Positions 31,300-44,090 are shown, counted from the stretch's first letter. The stretch is DNA of 64,000 nt from Oxytricha trifallax (GCA_000711775.1 ARYC01000038.1:1-64000); one strand, 5' to 3'. A program made the numbers and translations. Notes: generated from the sequence alone by a model not told the origin.

Positions 31300-33180
31300 T
31301 CTATACCAGTAACCTATAAGGAAATTTATAAATTTTGTATTTTTTTGTATATGATTACTCTAGTTATGAATTTTCCCAAGATTTTCTGACTTGCTTCTAT
31401 AAGCTTACATCTTCAAAATTTGTCTAATATTAGCTTATTAAATTGCAATGTCCTCCAGTTCTAGTCTCATTATGCCTGTAATTTTTCTTAATTTAGGCTT
31501 ACTTTTGGGCTTTTAAACCCTATTTTGATTTAATATTAATAATAATAATAATCGATGATGGACTTTAATTCATATAAGCCAAATTAGGAGCTTAGCTTAA
31601 TTCACCATTACTATTTCTTGTTTTAGTCGATACTTTGAGATTGATTTTATTTTATAGTATAATTCTCGCCAAACAACCTTTATAGTAATTGTATGGTCAC
31701 CTTATATTATAATTAGTTATTAGCATAATAAGTGTTGATGAGTTAAAATTCAAACTTTAACTTCTAATATTTATGATGTTCAATTAAGTATATTTTTGAT
31801 TTTTCCATTTAAAATTATTTGTGCTTTTTGTATTATGTATAGAACTAAATGGTACCTATAGGGGAGCAAAATTGATATCTGGAATGATATTAATGGACCC
31901 TTTATATTTAATAGGGACACTTAAAATAATGTTCTAAATTTTAATAAATATCACTAAAGTCTATATGGAATCTCATAATTATATATTAATCGCAAGACAT
32001 ATATTTCAAAGGTTGACTGGCCAGACAATTATTATAAAGGTTGTGTAGCGACATGATATTAACAATAAATTGACTAAAAATATTAAAAATAAAAGTATTA
32101 AAAATATTAAATTAAAATTATGAAATTTTTTAATTAAATCTCAAAACATTACAAGAAGCACTTATTTTTAATTTGGTTTTAATTGAATTTATCGATATAA
32201 CCCAATTTAAAAAATGGACCCGTATTAAATGTATTCTCTTAAGAGAATTTAAATTAATTATAAATTCATTTCACAATAATTAAACATATTTAGGTTTAAC
32301 TTTAACTTATAATTTAAATTAATAAATTACATAAATGGAGGTTTGAAGATTGCTTAAAAGCTCTATATTAATAATAGGCCTATAAGTTTTCAGATATTCG
32401 AGGAGGCTAATTTTCCAATATATTTAGCTTAGATAGGACTAACATTCAGGATATAAGGCAAATAGGAAGCGAGTCAGAATATCTTGGACTTATTCATTAA
32501 TAGCTATTAGAGATTTACTAAATCATTCAAGTTATTAATGGACTCATAAATTCCCTCTTTTCTTAATTACTCTTTAGACCATTTTATTCAAAATTCTGAT
32601 TAAAAATCACATTTAACTTACTTATTAAAATTTTAGCTTATTTAATAATTACTCATTAATTTAAACTATACCATGTCACACTATTTTATGAAAATTTCTC
32701 TTTTTATTATTAGATTAATTATACTTTAAAGTTGTCTTTGTTGATGGGAAGTAAGGATAAAAGAGAGAAATTAATACACCAAAATTGAACGGAAAGTATT
32801 AAGAAGTATCAGCTGATCCTCTACAATACTTTAAATTTGAGGAGGGATGTTATCTACGTAAAAGCTTAACAAAAGTTAACATTCAAATAATAGAAAAAAA
32901 TTCCAAATTTAAATTTATAAAAGCTATTATTTTGTTACGCTGTAATTTTTTTATATTTTTTAACGCTTTACTCATCTTAGTTTTTTAATTTAAAAAGTCC
33001 TTACTTCACTATAGTTGTACAATAAATAAACATTATTTCGAACCTCAAAAAACTTGGAACTACTTTTAAGCTAAAAATAAATGGTACACTTACTTTACAT
33101 TTAAAAAAGTGAATTTTCATATCATTTATTGCGCTTATAACACGAAAAACTTGGGTCATGGTATAATCTGAAAATTGAGT
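31300..33180. other. AT-rich DNA without recognisable gene
   Basis: Nearly 1.9 kb of A/T-rich sequence with an AAT/ATT microsatellite near 31540. No conserved coding block found. Confidence 0.5.
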
Positions 33181-33189
33181 CAACATCTG

Positions 33190-34850
33190 ACGTTGTAGAG
33201 CTAATTTCCACAGGTGGCGCAGACAAAGAAGAAATAAAATTTGAAGAAAATAACTCTTGTGCTGGGAACATCAAAAATTATGAGATTTTGATGTTGATTA
33301 ACCCAAGGAGTAGTGTTCATAAAGGAGCGAAGTTGCTTAATTAATATTTCAATCATTTAAAAGAATGAATTTCGGAGAGGTTACTTCTAATATTTAAATT
33401 TTTGATATTACTTGGCAATGTCATACCATAGTTGGAAAAGTATCATAACAAAGCAGTAGAGTAAAGATATAATGTACAAATATATTTTAAATAAAAGCAA
33501 GTTTTTTAAAGTAAATTAAATTGAAAAGTTTGAGGAATAATATTTTAATCAAATAGCAATGTTAATTAGAATATAGTCAAAGGTAGTTATAAAAAATAAA
33601 GAATAAAAGTATTTAATACTCCAATCAGATCTCTATACACAATAGTATTATAAATGATTTTTTTAGAAAAAAACTAAGAGCATTTCCTTTATGATGAGGT
33701 GATGGATCCCTAGGATGATTATATTGCAGACAGATTATAATAAATTGAAATTAGAGGGATACCATTTGGGGACAGGCAACGACACTGGCAGATCACTGGG
33801 ATGGAGCAAGGATGAAGGAAAATTGTGCCAAAATATTGACTATATTGTACAGTGCTTGATTCAAGAGAAAAGAGAAAAATTAAATCTAAGGGAAGTTAAA
33901 TTTTAAGCTCAGGAAAAATTTGGATATAATCATACTGGATTAAATAAATTATCCACAGAGAAAGCCAATCAAATCCATTAACTGAGATAGTATTATACTT
34001 TCTATAGTAAATAATAAAACTTATGTGCATTAAATGCTATATTTATTTATCATAAGAAATCTGAATATTTGATGTAAATTTTAGTGGTTTAAATCCCACA
34101 AAACTATGATGTGCTACTTCAATATCGGTGTAGATTATAATATGAGTAACTGCAAGCTCTAATCTTTATAATAACTTATATTCAGAGTTCGAAGAAAAAA
34201 GAACAAAGATCAGAGGTATGAATAAGACTATCTACGCTTTCCTTGCTTTTAAACAGTTCTTATTCCGTTGTGCACCATACGGAATAAAATATTACATTAA
34301 ATGTGTCCATTAACACAAAGACGATGAGAAAATTTCAGTTCTAAAACAAAAGCATTTTATTGGGAATCCTAAAATAATCGTTAGCACAAATGTACTTTCA
34401 GTATTTGGAGGCTAGATGGAAGAAGTTTGGTACAAAATAAGTAAAAGATAAGGAATTAAGTAGGAACATTAGAATGGGGTAAGATCAGGCTAGCAATCTT
34501 ATCGTGATAATAAAATCGTATTACTTGGACATCACTCTCTAGGTTAAGCTTTAGTTTTGAGACATCTTAAAAACTTTGGGTAGCTTGAGGGACCCTTTGA
34601 AATCAAATTTAGATGAGATGTGCCTAAGTTAACCCCAATATATGTTAGCATAGATTGAGAGAGCTTTTTATGATAAACAGTTAATAAATTAGTGTTTAGG
34701 TTAAATAGAAAGTGCCCATTTATTACTATTGTCAGAGGACCTAAAAATCATTTTAGAACATGATTAGTATAAAACGTCTATTAACAAGTTTTAAAGTTTA
34801 ATTTATAATATCGTTTTTAATCATTCACATAAAATAGACATTTGTGAAAT
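33190..34850 (+). CDS. Diacylglycerol kinase catalytic and accessory domains, segmented
   Basis: DGK phosphorylates diacylglycerol to phosphatidic acid. Blocks: NYEILMLINPRSSVHKGAKL (family VNPKSGG..G..LL), then at ~33740 IRGIPFGTGNDTGRSLGWSK (the nucleotide-binding GTGND motif; read after a frame change), then at ~34200 an accessory domain with MNKTIYAFLAFKQFLFR, KIIVSTNVLSVFGGQMEEVW and NKIVLLGHHSLQ. A clean frame continues to ~34870 (AQIERAFYDKQLINQCLGQI). AT-rich gaps at 33400-33690 and 33910-34130 are IES-like. Converges with the coiled-coil gene to the right. The sphingosine-kinase alternative is less likely because of GTGND. Confidence 0.78.
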
Positions 34851-34854
34851 TAAT

Positions 34855-35850
34855 TCATTTTTAAAAAGCGAGATTATTTCTACATCTGTTTAGGAAATTG
34901 GAGTTTTCTTTCTTTAAGCGTTCAATTTCCTTTTCTTCAGCAATAGCCTCTTCCCTTAGCTTTTTCAAATCCTTTCCCATCATAATTATTTCTTTCTTAT
35001 TATCGTTTTAATCTCTAATCAATCCAATATCTTGGAGATTTAAACTAAAGCTAGATTATGTTTCACTTAAAGCACTAATTAAAACACTCTTATTGTCTGA
35101 TTGGGAAAGTGAATCGCAATTTGAATCCTTTAACTTATTGCTCGTTAATAAGAAATTTTCCTTGAGCTTAACTTGCCCAAGGATAGTAAATTTCTTTTTT
35201 TATTTGGCTGTCAACTGAGTATTGAAATTAGCTGAAATTCCTTTCGTACTTGGCTTAGTTAGAGCCACTTAGTAAATCCACTTATTTATGAAGTTTCTCT
35301 TTTTCCTTCATTAATACAGTTAAATGTCTATCTTTTTAATATCTTGATTTAGTCAATAGTTTCACCTATCTTCTTTCTCTTTCAAGTTCTTATTCCATAT
35401 TAGTTAGCTTTCCTTCATAATCCTCTATAACTTTAGAGAGAGTTTATAGTTAACCTGTTTAATAACCATTTAAGTTGAAATGCTCATTAAGTTTAAAGTT
35501 TAACACATCTATTTCATTTTATAATTCAACTTACTTATAGGTTTGGCTTTCTAGGTTTTAGTGAAGATTAGAGTTCTCTAATTCTAAGAACTCAATTTTT
35601 TTAGTAATCTTCTCGAATATTTCAGTCTGTTCGAAAATTAAACTGTCCTTTTGAGAAACCTGTAGTTCTAAATCCTAAATTATTTTCTATTACGTTTTAT
35701 TGATATTTTATTAATCTTAGAGACACTGCTGTGATAGTTCTAGCTTTTCTTGTAAATGTTAAATCAAAGCCATTAATTCATGAAATTTCTTTTCTTTTCG
35801 AGTAAGGAATGGTCCTAGACCTAATTTTACTTCCGAAATTTCAAATTTAA
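34855..35850 (-). CDS. Long coiled-coil protein
   Basis: An unusually clean stretch: from ~35850 the frame reads LGPFLTRKEKKFHELMALIQ, HLQEKLELSQQCLQDQQNIN, ... KITKKIEFLELENSNLHQNL, SKVIEDYEGKLTNMEQELER, to about 35270, then continues with one or two frame changes to a TGA at 34855 (LREEAIAEEKEIERLKKENS near the end). Heptad-like Leu/Ile spacing, many Gln from TAA/TAG. Cytoskeletal or centrosomal role is possible; no specific family recognised. Confidence 0.65.
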
Positions 35851-36176
35851 ATTTAATAATTAAATTTATTCAGTATCTCTAATAGTTCTTTGGTATTATA
35901 TAAACAGAATCTAGAAACTTTAAATATTCTTATTTTTACAAAAGATTTTTTAATTTACATGAATTTATTAGTCATTAGTGACTAGTGTCTGATAAAGTTC
36001 TAATAATTTTCTTCATAATATGGTTTAATATACTTTAGTTTTGATTAATCTATCTCTGTAAATAAATGAATATATTACTTTATTTTTGTCAAATTTTTTG
36101 GTTAATATTTCAGGATGATGACTTTAAAAATTAAATAATAAATATATTTGAAATATATTTATTGAAAATTTCTTCT

Positions 36177-36860
36177 TTAATTGTAAACATTTAAGATTTT
36201 AAATGTAAATTTCTTTACTATAATTAAAGTTATTATTAATTTGAGTTTGAATGTACGAAGCACTATTAATATGAATTGTCTATTAACTAGTCTGTCATCA
36301 TTGAAATCTTTTAATAATCTTTCTCTTCTTTCATCGTTCATTCTACCTAACTTATGCATTTTACTGACCACAAATTCTTTCATTTGATGTTGAGAGAATT
36401 CTGGATTTAAACACACGTAAAAATGATAAATTTCCATTTTAATGGATGTGCTTAAAATGTGAACACTCTAACTTCGATGGTATATACCTCTAAGTCGGAT
36501 CTCTATGAGTTACCGTGGACTTTTGCATTTGGATGTTTAATAAGGACGTGGTTCTGGTGAACTGCATTAATTATTAAAGGACCTGGAAGCTTAGTATTTT
36601 CTAATCCAAACTCCTTCATGACTTGCTAAATATAAAATAAAAGTGTGTGGCTTTACGACAGGAATTTTATAAAAGCTATCTTTTAGTGTAATTTCTTTCT
36701 TAATAATGCATAAACATTCCTTGTCGTCAGAGATCATTTTTTGTGTTTTTCCGCCTAAGCTATGAGCGTTTTGATGACGAAAGCAGATTCCCACAATTTT
36801 GATTTGCTTGTAATTATTGTTGACGTTTCTCACGAACTTTTTTTAGGTTCAAATCCATTC
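36177..36860 (-). CDS. Unrecognised coding segments
   Basis: Reads NNNYKQIKIVGICFRHQNAH, KKEITLKDSFYKIPVVKPHT, then after a frame change LENTKLPGPLIINAVHQNHV and HPNAKVHGNSQRSDLEVYTI, and MKEFVVSKMHKLGRMNDERR near 36380-36330. Possibly the N-terminal MDSs of the coiled-coil gene at 34855-35850, which lies downstream in the same direction after ~330 bp of AT-rich DNA. No family assigned. Confidence 0.4.
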
Positions 36861-37106
36861 ATTAGAATCGTCTCCAAGTTTGAACTAATCAAAAGCAGCT
36901 CAGCTTCAGAGTGTTGATGAGGTATTATCATATAACTTAAATCATTAATTCAGTGAATTTTTATTTAAATAAGGCAAAACTTATCTATGTTTTTCACCCA
37001 AATTTAAAAGTATAGATCCCAAAATATTTGTAATTGAAATTGGCCTAAAATTTATAAATCTCCATTTTTTATAATTATTTTTATTCTAATATTTTAATAA
37101 AGAATT

Positions 37107-37235
37107 ATGATGATGATGATGATGATAATGAATAACTTAAGGTAAGATGAAAAGGAAAACTAGAAATAAAGATCTCTAGTATTAGATATATAATTATTAT
37201 TGTTATTGTTATTATTATTGAGCGTATATATATAT
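37107..37235. repeat. Microsatellites (GAT)n, (TTATTG)n and (TA)n
   Basis: GATGATGATGATGATGAT at ~37109, TTATTGTTATTGTTATTATT at ~37196 and TATATATATAT at ~37226, within AT-rich DNA. Confidence 0.85.
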
Positions 37236-37342
37236 ATTAGACAATTACAGTTAGTACTTAAGGTGCGAACAAATCTTTCCAATTGAAAACCAATACATTT
37301 TCTTACAGTATATATTCATTTTGATGTCCAGTATTTCTTCAG

Positions 37343-37545
37343 TAGGGGGAGCGACTTTGGCCTTTTGAACCTATGTGCCTCTCATAGGGTGTTCCCGGGG
37401 GTCTTGTCCCTTGTCTTCTCGTCCCATGTCCCGACTTGCCTCTTCTGACCCCGACTTTGCCTGGGCGCGGCCTTTATCAGGGTGGTCCCTGGGGGAATGT
37501 CCCTCTCCTGGACCGGTCAGTGTGCCAACCACCTCAGACTGATCT
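37343..37545. other. GC-rich island of unknown nature
   Basis: About 200 bp that is strikingly GC-rich against the AT-rich surround, for example GGGTGTTCCCGGGGGTCTTG and CCTGGGCGCGGCCTTTATC. It contains several (T)GTCCC motifs and ends just before a T7 run (GATCTTTTTTTATT). No frame stays open with convincing composition, and I see no tRNA, 5S or SRP signature. Could be a structured RNA gene or foreign insert. Confidence 0.6.
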
Positions 37546-37549
37546 TTTT

Positions 37550-38560
37550 TTATTCTTTCGCTTTTTATAGATATGTTTTTTAGTTTTTTGTTTCACCTCT
37601 AAGTCGTCAAATATGAGCTTTTTTTGAGATCAGGTAGACATCTTTAGCAATAACAATAATAATTATTAATAAAGAGTTATTTGTATTGATTAATTGTATA
37701 TTATATCGCTAATCATTTTAAATATAAAAGAATTCTTTATAAAAATTCAATAAATCTTATTGATGATGATTAATGTAAATAAAAAGCAGTCTAATTCACT
37801 CAAAATCATTATAATAATGACAAATTAATAATAAATGTTAAGATACTACTTATTATGAGGAATTATTGGTAACTCACAGACAATAGATCCGTGCTATGAA
37901 GATTAATCAATCCTGTTTTATTGAATATTCATATCAACTCGGTGAGTTTGCTATTTCTCAACTTTCTTTGATACTTTCATAAGGTTTCAGATAAATAAAT
38001 TAAAAAAGTTATATAAGATTTACTAAATGAATAACAGAAATAGACTCTTGTCGAGAGAGTGAGTTGTTCGATAGAAAGAAGTGTAAATTGTTGTTTTACT
38101 AATTATTTCAAATTTTCATTGACTATGTTAAGATTGAAATCATTCAAATGAAGCCCGACTATGATAGTATCTTAAAATTTAAATATAATATTTTATTATT
38201 TTCCCGAGATGATTCTAATAATATTTAAATGGCAGATTGTCTTGTAAATTAGCTAATAAAGAATTAGTTATATAGACGTAAATTTAAGTCATGTTCTTAA
38301 AGTGAATAATTATCTCTTGAGAAAATTTTTCGAAAAACGTCTTGAAAATTTCTTCGTCATCTTGCTACTAGATTACTCTTTTTAATAAGTTAATGTGAGT
38401 AATTAGTGCATAGCTTTTGGTAAGTAAGTACCTTGCGAGGCCTTGAAACATATTTCCATCTTCTTCGTTACGGACGTTGGATCTATTATTTGATTATTTT
38501 AGTATTTACCAATCAAATGATGAATAACATTCTATGACATGAGAATAACTCTTAAATAAT
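37550..38560. other. AT-rich DNA without recognisable gene
   Basis: No conserved coding block on either strand; flanks the amidase stop codon. Confidence 0.45.
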
Positions 38561-38565
38561 AGAAA

Positions 38566-39500
38566 TCATTAATTAGCATTGATATTTCTTGCGCTTAATT
38601 CCTTGTCTAATAACTTAGCAATTTTTAATAGTTGATAATCTTCTCCAAAAAATCCTTGCAACATAAAACTTGAAGGGAATTTATATTTTGGCCTGTCCTC
38701 GTGGGCTGGTAATGTGATTCCTGGAATGCCTAAACAGTTGGGCAATGCAGTATAATAATCCATTTTGTATTCATAAACTGGATTTTTGGTAGCACTTTTA
38801 GAGCTGTTTAAATACTTCATCAATCTTTGGTGGCTCTATCCCTATCGAGGCTGGAGATATAATGAAATCCAGATTTCTTTATTCAAAAATTTCGCAGTAT
38901 TGATCATTAAGCAATCTTCTGGCTTTCTAAGCTTTAATTACTTTCTCATTGAAATCACTAAATCTTGATGAAAGCAAGAAGTTTCCTAATAAAACTCTTC
39001 TCTTAACATTCTATCCAAATGCCTCGCTATTTATTCACTTTATATAATCATAGAAATCTTACTTTTGCGATTGATTTTCTTCTGAGCCTATGGGTATCTA
39101 ATAACCATACTTAAGCCCATCATATCTTTAAAGATTTGAAGATGCTTCTTATAGGACTAAGGTAAAGTAGAAAGGAGGAGCGTATTTAATAAGCGGGATA
39201 GAAATGTCTACCATCTTTATTTTTCAATCCTTAAAAATGTCTTGCATTAAAGTAATTGATGAAATAAATGCAAAGTATTCTTTATGTTGCGATTTTTATC
39301 ATCAAGTTCTTTAATATCAAATTCCCTTACTATTCATACTCTAAGTTCCTTGTTCTCAATTGAATACTCTGAATTTGTTATTCTGTTTCAATCTCTGATA
39401 ATGTGTATTATAGAGAAATCAATGCAATTAGAATCGTTTGAGTTTTTTCCTTGCATGATATTAAACATAGCTTCAAGATCTTCAACACTGTTCGTCATTA
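38566..39500 (-). CDS. GatA-type amidase, C-terminal MDS block
   Basis: Continuation of the N-terminal block at 40565-41354. Reads MTNSVEDLEAMFNIMQGKNS, SIPLIKYAPPFYFTLVLQEA then SSNLQRYDGLKYGYQIPIGS, KRRVLLGNFLLSSRFSDFNE, LDFIISPASIGIEPP, and LPNCLGIPGITLPAHEDRPK ... QGFFGEDYQLLKIAKLLDKE, ending NINAN-Gln-TGA. These match glutamyl-tRNA(Gln) amidotransferase subunit A/QRSL1 in order. The enzyme would transamidate Glu-tRNA(Gln), probably in mitochondria; other amidase-signature hydrolases remain possible. Frame changes near 38820 and 39270-39390. Confidence 0.85.
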
Positions 39501-40564
39501 AAATTTATAATATTATATTTTAAATGGCAATACTTTTTAGGTATAATAATGGTTTTTTTTACGAATATAAATTAAGATTTTTTATTGAACTTTTTTAAAA
39601 AAAAGTTGTACTATAATTTGAACATAAGCTACTCTTTTATATCGTTGCTATTATAAGAAAATAATTTGAAATATATATTTTTTGTTTAAATAAAACCCCG
39701 AGAATAAATAATGAATGAAAATAGTGGCATTATTAAAAGTACAGAAATCAAATGAGATATATATTTCTAGTTTTTGATTTATTTATAAACAATTAAATCT
39801 TAATTTTTTGGAAATTAATTAATTAGAAAGTTTAAGGGTTTGTTGGAGCACTTACTTATCGGAGGTTTTCTAAAATTCAAGTTTATTTTTGTATCATATT
39901 TATGTTACTTTAATGAAACTTTGTCATATTAGGTTGTTGATGCATTTCCTATCTTGGTAAAATATCTCTCACACAATAAGTTTTTCGTTTGTATTCTAAA
40001 GTATTTCACTATAGAAGTTCTAGTAATGGCTTGGATTTTTCTTCTAGGAAACTAAGAGATTTCTAATTCTAATAAGTGAACTTTTTGAGATTTATAATTT
40101 GTTGTCAAAGACTTATTTATGAGATATTAATCAATGAATATGATAATATTGGACACGTAGCAAGTTGGGTATGATTAAAGACATTAATAGTATTTGTTAT
40201 GGGTTCGAATCCCTAAGTACATCAACTTTTTAAAAGAGTATTTAAGCTTAAGAAACTAAATAGCTATCTTTAGCAATAAAATGTTAATTTATATTTATCA
40301 ATTCACTTTATGAAAATGATTTTACTCTTTTATATAAATACAGTTATTTTACTTCATTGATGAACTTAAACTCTTAATGATTTATTCCTAATAAAAGTAT
40401 ATAGTTTTATAGCATAATGTATTTTCTTATAACTTCATAAAGGAAAGAATAGAAAAGAAAGTTATTTATATTTTAATATAATTTAAGGATTATTTCTAGA
40501 ATAATCAAACTAATCCGTGTCTTTTTTTGTGAGCTAATAATTTATATAAACAAGGTGTTTTAGG
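39501..40564. other. ~1.06-kb IES in the amidase gene
   Basis: Separates ...[10 protein letters not shown] (N-terminal block) from MTNSVEDLEAMF (C-terminal block), adjacent in the GatA family. A TTAA repeat occurs at both edges, a candidate pointer, although a one-base indel leaves the exact cut uncertain. Contents: AT-rich DNA plus a tRNA-like element at 40151-40224. Confidence 0.7.
40151..40224 (+). tRNA. Degenerate tRNA-like element with A and B boxes
   Basis: An A-box-like TAGCAAGTTGGGTA starts at 40158 and a perfect B box GGTTCGAATCC at 40202, 44 bp apart as in tRNA (positions 8 and 52). A T5 run follows at ~40227. An anticodon-like arm GATTA-AAGACAT-TAATA has four pairs and would present GAC (Val), but position 33 is A, not U, and the acceptor (GGACACG) has no 3' partner. 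Probably a pseudogene or tRNA-derived repeat. Confidence 0.45.
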
Positions 40565-41354
40565 GTTTTAATTTAACCAATCACATCATTTGATAAACAA
40601 TATAGAGCTTAACCATACCTCGATAGCCTTCCATAAGAAGGCTTCATTGAATATAGCCCACAACAATGATTTGGATAGCTAACTGAACTTCCAGTGTCTG
40701 TCCCAAGAGATCTATTCAAATATTAAAGTTGAAATTATTTCTTACACTACTGATTGCTGTGATTTGGTAGCAGCTGTACTTCCAGAAGAACTACCAACAG
40801 CTATATAGTCCTAATCTATTGGATTTCTTACTATTTTCTTCTAATCATAGCCATACATTCCAAGTGATCTTTAAATTATATCATAAGAGCTTACAATAAC
40901 CTCCTACCCCATTTCTAACTCTTCCATATTATAGTCTTCCTTACTATAATTACTTCTGCGGTTTTTAACTTCTTAATGACTTTAACATCAACTTATGGGG
41001 TAAAATTTTGAAGTATTCTTGAAGCTGCTGTACTTGACAACTCTTTTACTAAAATATTATGTTTTATTGCAATGAGAACTCGATCTAACTCAGAAAATCA
41101 TTTTATATTAATTTGATTCTTTAATTAATATCATATTTTGCTTTATTAAATTGCTATCCTTTATCATGCCTTTCTTGAGATTCATTGATCTACTAATCTA
41201 ATTTAGCTCTTTCGTGTACAGTGACAAATGAGTTCAGAAGAGACTTATCTTAAATTTGCTTATAAGTCTTATCAATCATATCAGAAACTCTTAGCTACTT
41301 TGATTTGTAAAGCAAAGACACTTGCTTAATTTTGTTACAGAATTTGGTGGCCAT
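40565..41354 (-). CDS. GatA-type amidase, N-terminal MDS block
   Basis: Starts ATG 41354: [37 protein letters not shown] (family LNAFVTV), then after a frame change near 40940 [20 protein letters not shown] followed by [13 protein letters not shown], the amidase signature with the cis-Ser; [20 protein letters not shown] carries the nucleophile-Ser motif (GTDTGGS in the family); then [20 protein letters not shown]. Several motif glycines are Ser (SSSGS for GSSGGS; TGSS for TGGS), which may be sequence error, decay or divergence. The catalytic-Lys region (family GVPI.IKD) falls in the frame-shifted stretch ~41000-41100 and was not confirmed. Confidence 0.8.
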
Positions 41355-41694
41355 TTTATTAACAATAAATCTATTAAATTACTTTTAATAAACTTAAATT
41401 ACAAACTATATAATATTTATTTGCTTTAATCTGAAATTCAAGTATGTAAAAATCTCTTTAAGAAACTCAAGAAAACTTCGTACAATCAAATAATTTCAAC
41501 TGTAATGTTATTCTAGAATTAATTAAAAAATTAATGAAATGAACTGGTAAATATCATTTTATTAAGCAATGATTCTGGCAATCAACTTGAGCAGAATTTG
41601 AACAGTGCTATGCATAAATTGGTTCTCACAGAATCTAAAGGCTTTCAGAACAATTATTTATAATAAAACTCATTAAAAAATTTATAGAACAAGA

Positions 41695-44090
41695 TCCATG
41701 TTTCTGAGAGGGTAAAACCTTTAACTCTAGCTGAGAGCATTTATGAGAAAAACCAATTCTGGCAAGTAATCAATGATCAGACCATAACTCAATAACAAAC
41801 TAAAGAACAATACTCTATTGGGAAGCTAAATTATCAAGTTTAATTCATTCATTATAGATCGGGTTTTCTATTTATATAAAATCTAATAAGTAAATATATT
41901 GATTGTGTACCATTCTATTTAGTAAATGATGATGTAAGCACAGCTCAAATATTTGATTATGAGTCCAAGTATTTGGTTCTATCATCACTTGAAGGGTTCA
42001 ATGTGACAATCTTTGCATATGGTTAAACAGCTTCTAGTAAAAATTTTACCATAAAAGGTACAAATGAAAGCTAAGTAATAATTCCCTAGGCCCTCACTGA
42101 GGTTTTCTCAAACCTAAATCAGAGATTTGGAGAGCCATTTTCCTACAGAGATAGATCACCATCAAGTTTGAAGAAATATAAATCAGATCGTCGAATGTGA
42201 AAGTTTCCTACCTCGAAATCTACAATGAGTCTGTGAATGATCTACTTAATCCCAACAATAAAAATCTTAATTTAAGGGAAAGCAGAGACAAAGGTATGGA
42301 CATTGATAGACTTTCAGAGTTTGAAGTTACTTCTATTGAGGACACAATGAGCTACTTGTTGAAGGAGGATGAGCAAAGAGCTATTGCTGAAACTAAACTC
42401 AACCAGAAAAGTTCCAGGAGTCATACTGTTTTTCAGATAAACATAATGGTAAAAGATGCCAATCTAGAAACTGGGAAAAATATAAACAGAATTTCTCAAA
42501 TCAATCTGGTAGATCTAGCAGGTTCCGAAGGAGTTAACAAAACTAAGTCTGAAGGTGTCATATTTAGAGAGGGAATTAACATTAACAAAAATTTGTTAGC
42601 TCTTTCGACAGTGATTTGCAAACTTGGCTTAAAGTATCAATAAGCTGCCAAGAATTTCTACATTAACTTCTTAGATTCCAAGTTGACTCGTATTTTCTAT
42701 CAACCACTCTCAAGAAACTCTCAAACAGTAATCATTTGCTCAATGAGCTAACTAAACAATAACTATTAAGATTCTAGAGAGACTCTGAAATTTGGAGTTA
42801 AAGCAAAGAACATCAAGACTTTTGTCAATGCTAATTTAAAGGAGTCGCCAGAAATCTTAGCTTTGAGAATCGTTGGTTTAATTGAGAAAGAAGCTGAGAA
42901 TTTAAGATTTGTTTGATATAAGTTTGAAGAGAATAAATAGTAAACTTGTGTTTGTTAAGTCGCATTTTTACTATCAGAATAAAGTATTGATAAAAAGGTT
43001 GAGTTGCTTATGCAAAGGGAGAAGATATAAGTTATAGCATTTTATTGAATTCTTTATATATGAATTAAGAGCTATAAGATAAGTATGATGAATTGTAAGA
43101 GAAAACAGAGCTCGCTGAAAATTAATATCAAGATAATTAGAAAAGGCATGATGAACTTAACGTATTTAATGATGAATGTTTGCATTTAAGTGAGAGCTTG
43201 ATAAAACAGAAGAATGAGCTTGAGCAAAAACTCTTAACCTTTGAATCACACCTAAGAAGTTAGGAAATTATTCAAATAAGATTCTCATTAGACAACACTA
43301 TGAGTCATGCTTTCCAAGTTAATTAACAGCTAAAGCTTGATATATCCTAAAACACATTTTTTTCTGGACAAAAGTAAAAACTTTCTTAAGTTGAGCAAAA
43401 TGAAGCACTTCAAAATGATGCATTGTGCATAATGCAAGAAAATGAGAAGTTTAAGTCAACAATCTAGATAATTTCAGACACCAAAGATGAGCTTTAACTT
43501 CAGTATGAACAGCACAGCAACTTATTTAAACTTTTAAAGATAAAGTAGCAAGCTAGAAGAATGAGTTAATTCGATATATGAACAACTAGAGACAGTTGAA
43601 GATGGATATCAGCAAAAGAACAAGTAGATCACTAAGAAGATCTTTATTATTGAAGCCTTGATGGAGAGAGTGGATTCTAACAAGAATTCCAATGCGAAAT
43701 TGTTCAAGGAGTTAGACTAGAGCATTACTGGTTTAAGTGCAATTCAAAACGATTCTTAAATGAACCCCAACTATGTTTCAATATCTTTAAGATGACTCTC
43801 AATTAGTGATCAATGGAGCCAGCAGCAATGGCGTAAACCAGTACCAGATCCAGACTCTCAAAGCTAGCTTTCAATAATTGTAAACTAAGGTTGATGTTTT
43901 AAAGTTCAAGTAGATGTTTTGACAGTGGACCTTGATGAAGCTGAGAAGAACATTAACTCTCTGACTGCTAGTTAGAAAGATCTTGACAGAGAGTTTGATG
44001 AGATTAATTACAAAAATCAAGAGATTGAGATTGACAACTAAGGCACAGATATAGAGATTCAAGAAATTTTAGATCATAAAAACCCTTGTA
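41695..44090 (+). CDS. CENP-E-like kinesin motor with coiled-coil stalk
   Basis: N-terminal strand KIHVSERVKPLTLAES, KLNYQV, then after a probable IES (41850-41930) IFDYESKYLVLSSLEGFNVT, IFAYGQTASSKNFTIKG, IIPQALTEVFSNL, VSYLEIYNESVNDLLNP, switch I NQKSSRSHTVFQI, switch II NLVDLAGSEGVNK, INKNLLALSTVICKL, FLDSKLTRIFYQPLSRNSQT and ETLKFGVKAKNIKTFVN. The P-loop reads GQTASSKN where kinesins have GQTGSGKT, losing the glycine and Thr that bind ATP phosphates. The stalk (42950-44090) is Gln-rich coiled coil with frame breaks. Microtubule motor if functional. Confidence 0.87.

Noticed and set aside
33001..33186. Minus-strand 61-codon gene
   Set aside because: No conserved features; overlaps likely 5' sequence of the diacylglycerol kinase on the plus strand.
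37343..37545. rRNA, SRP RNA or RNase P RNA
   Set aside because: None of the conserved cores of these RNAs could be seen in either strand.
40151..40224. Functional tRNA-Val
   Set aside because: No acceptor stem, A at position 33 and a weak D stem.
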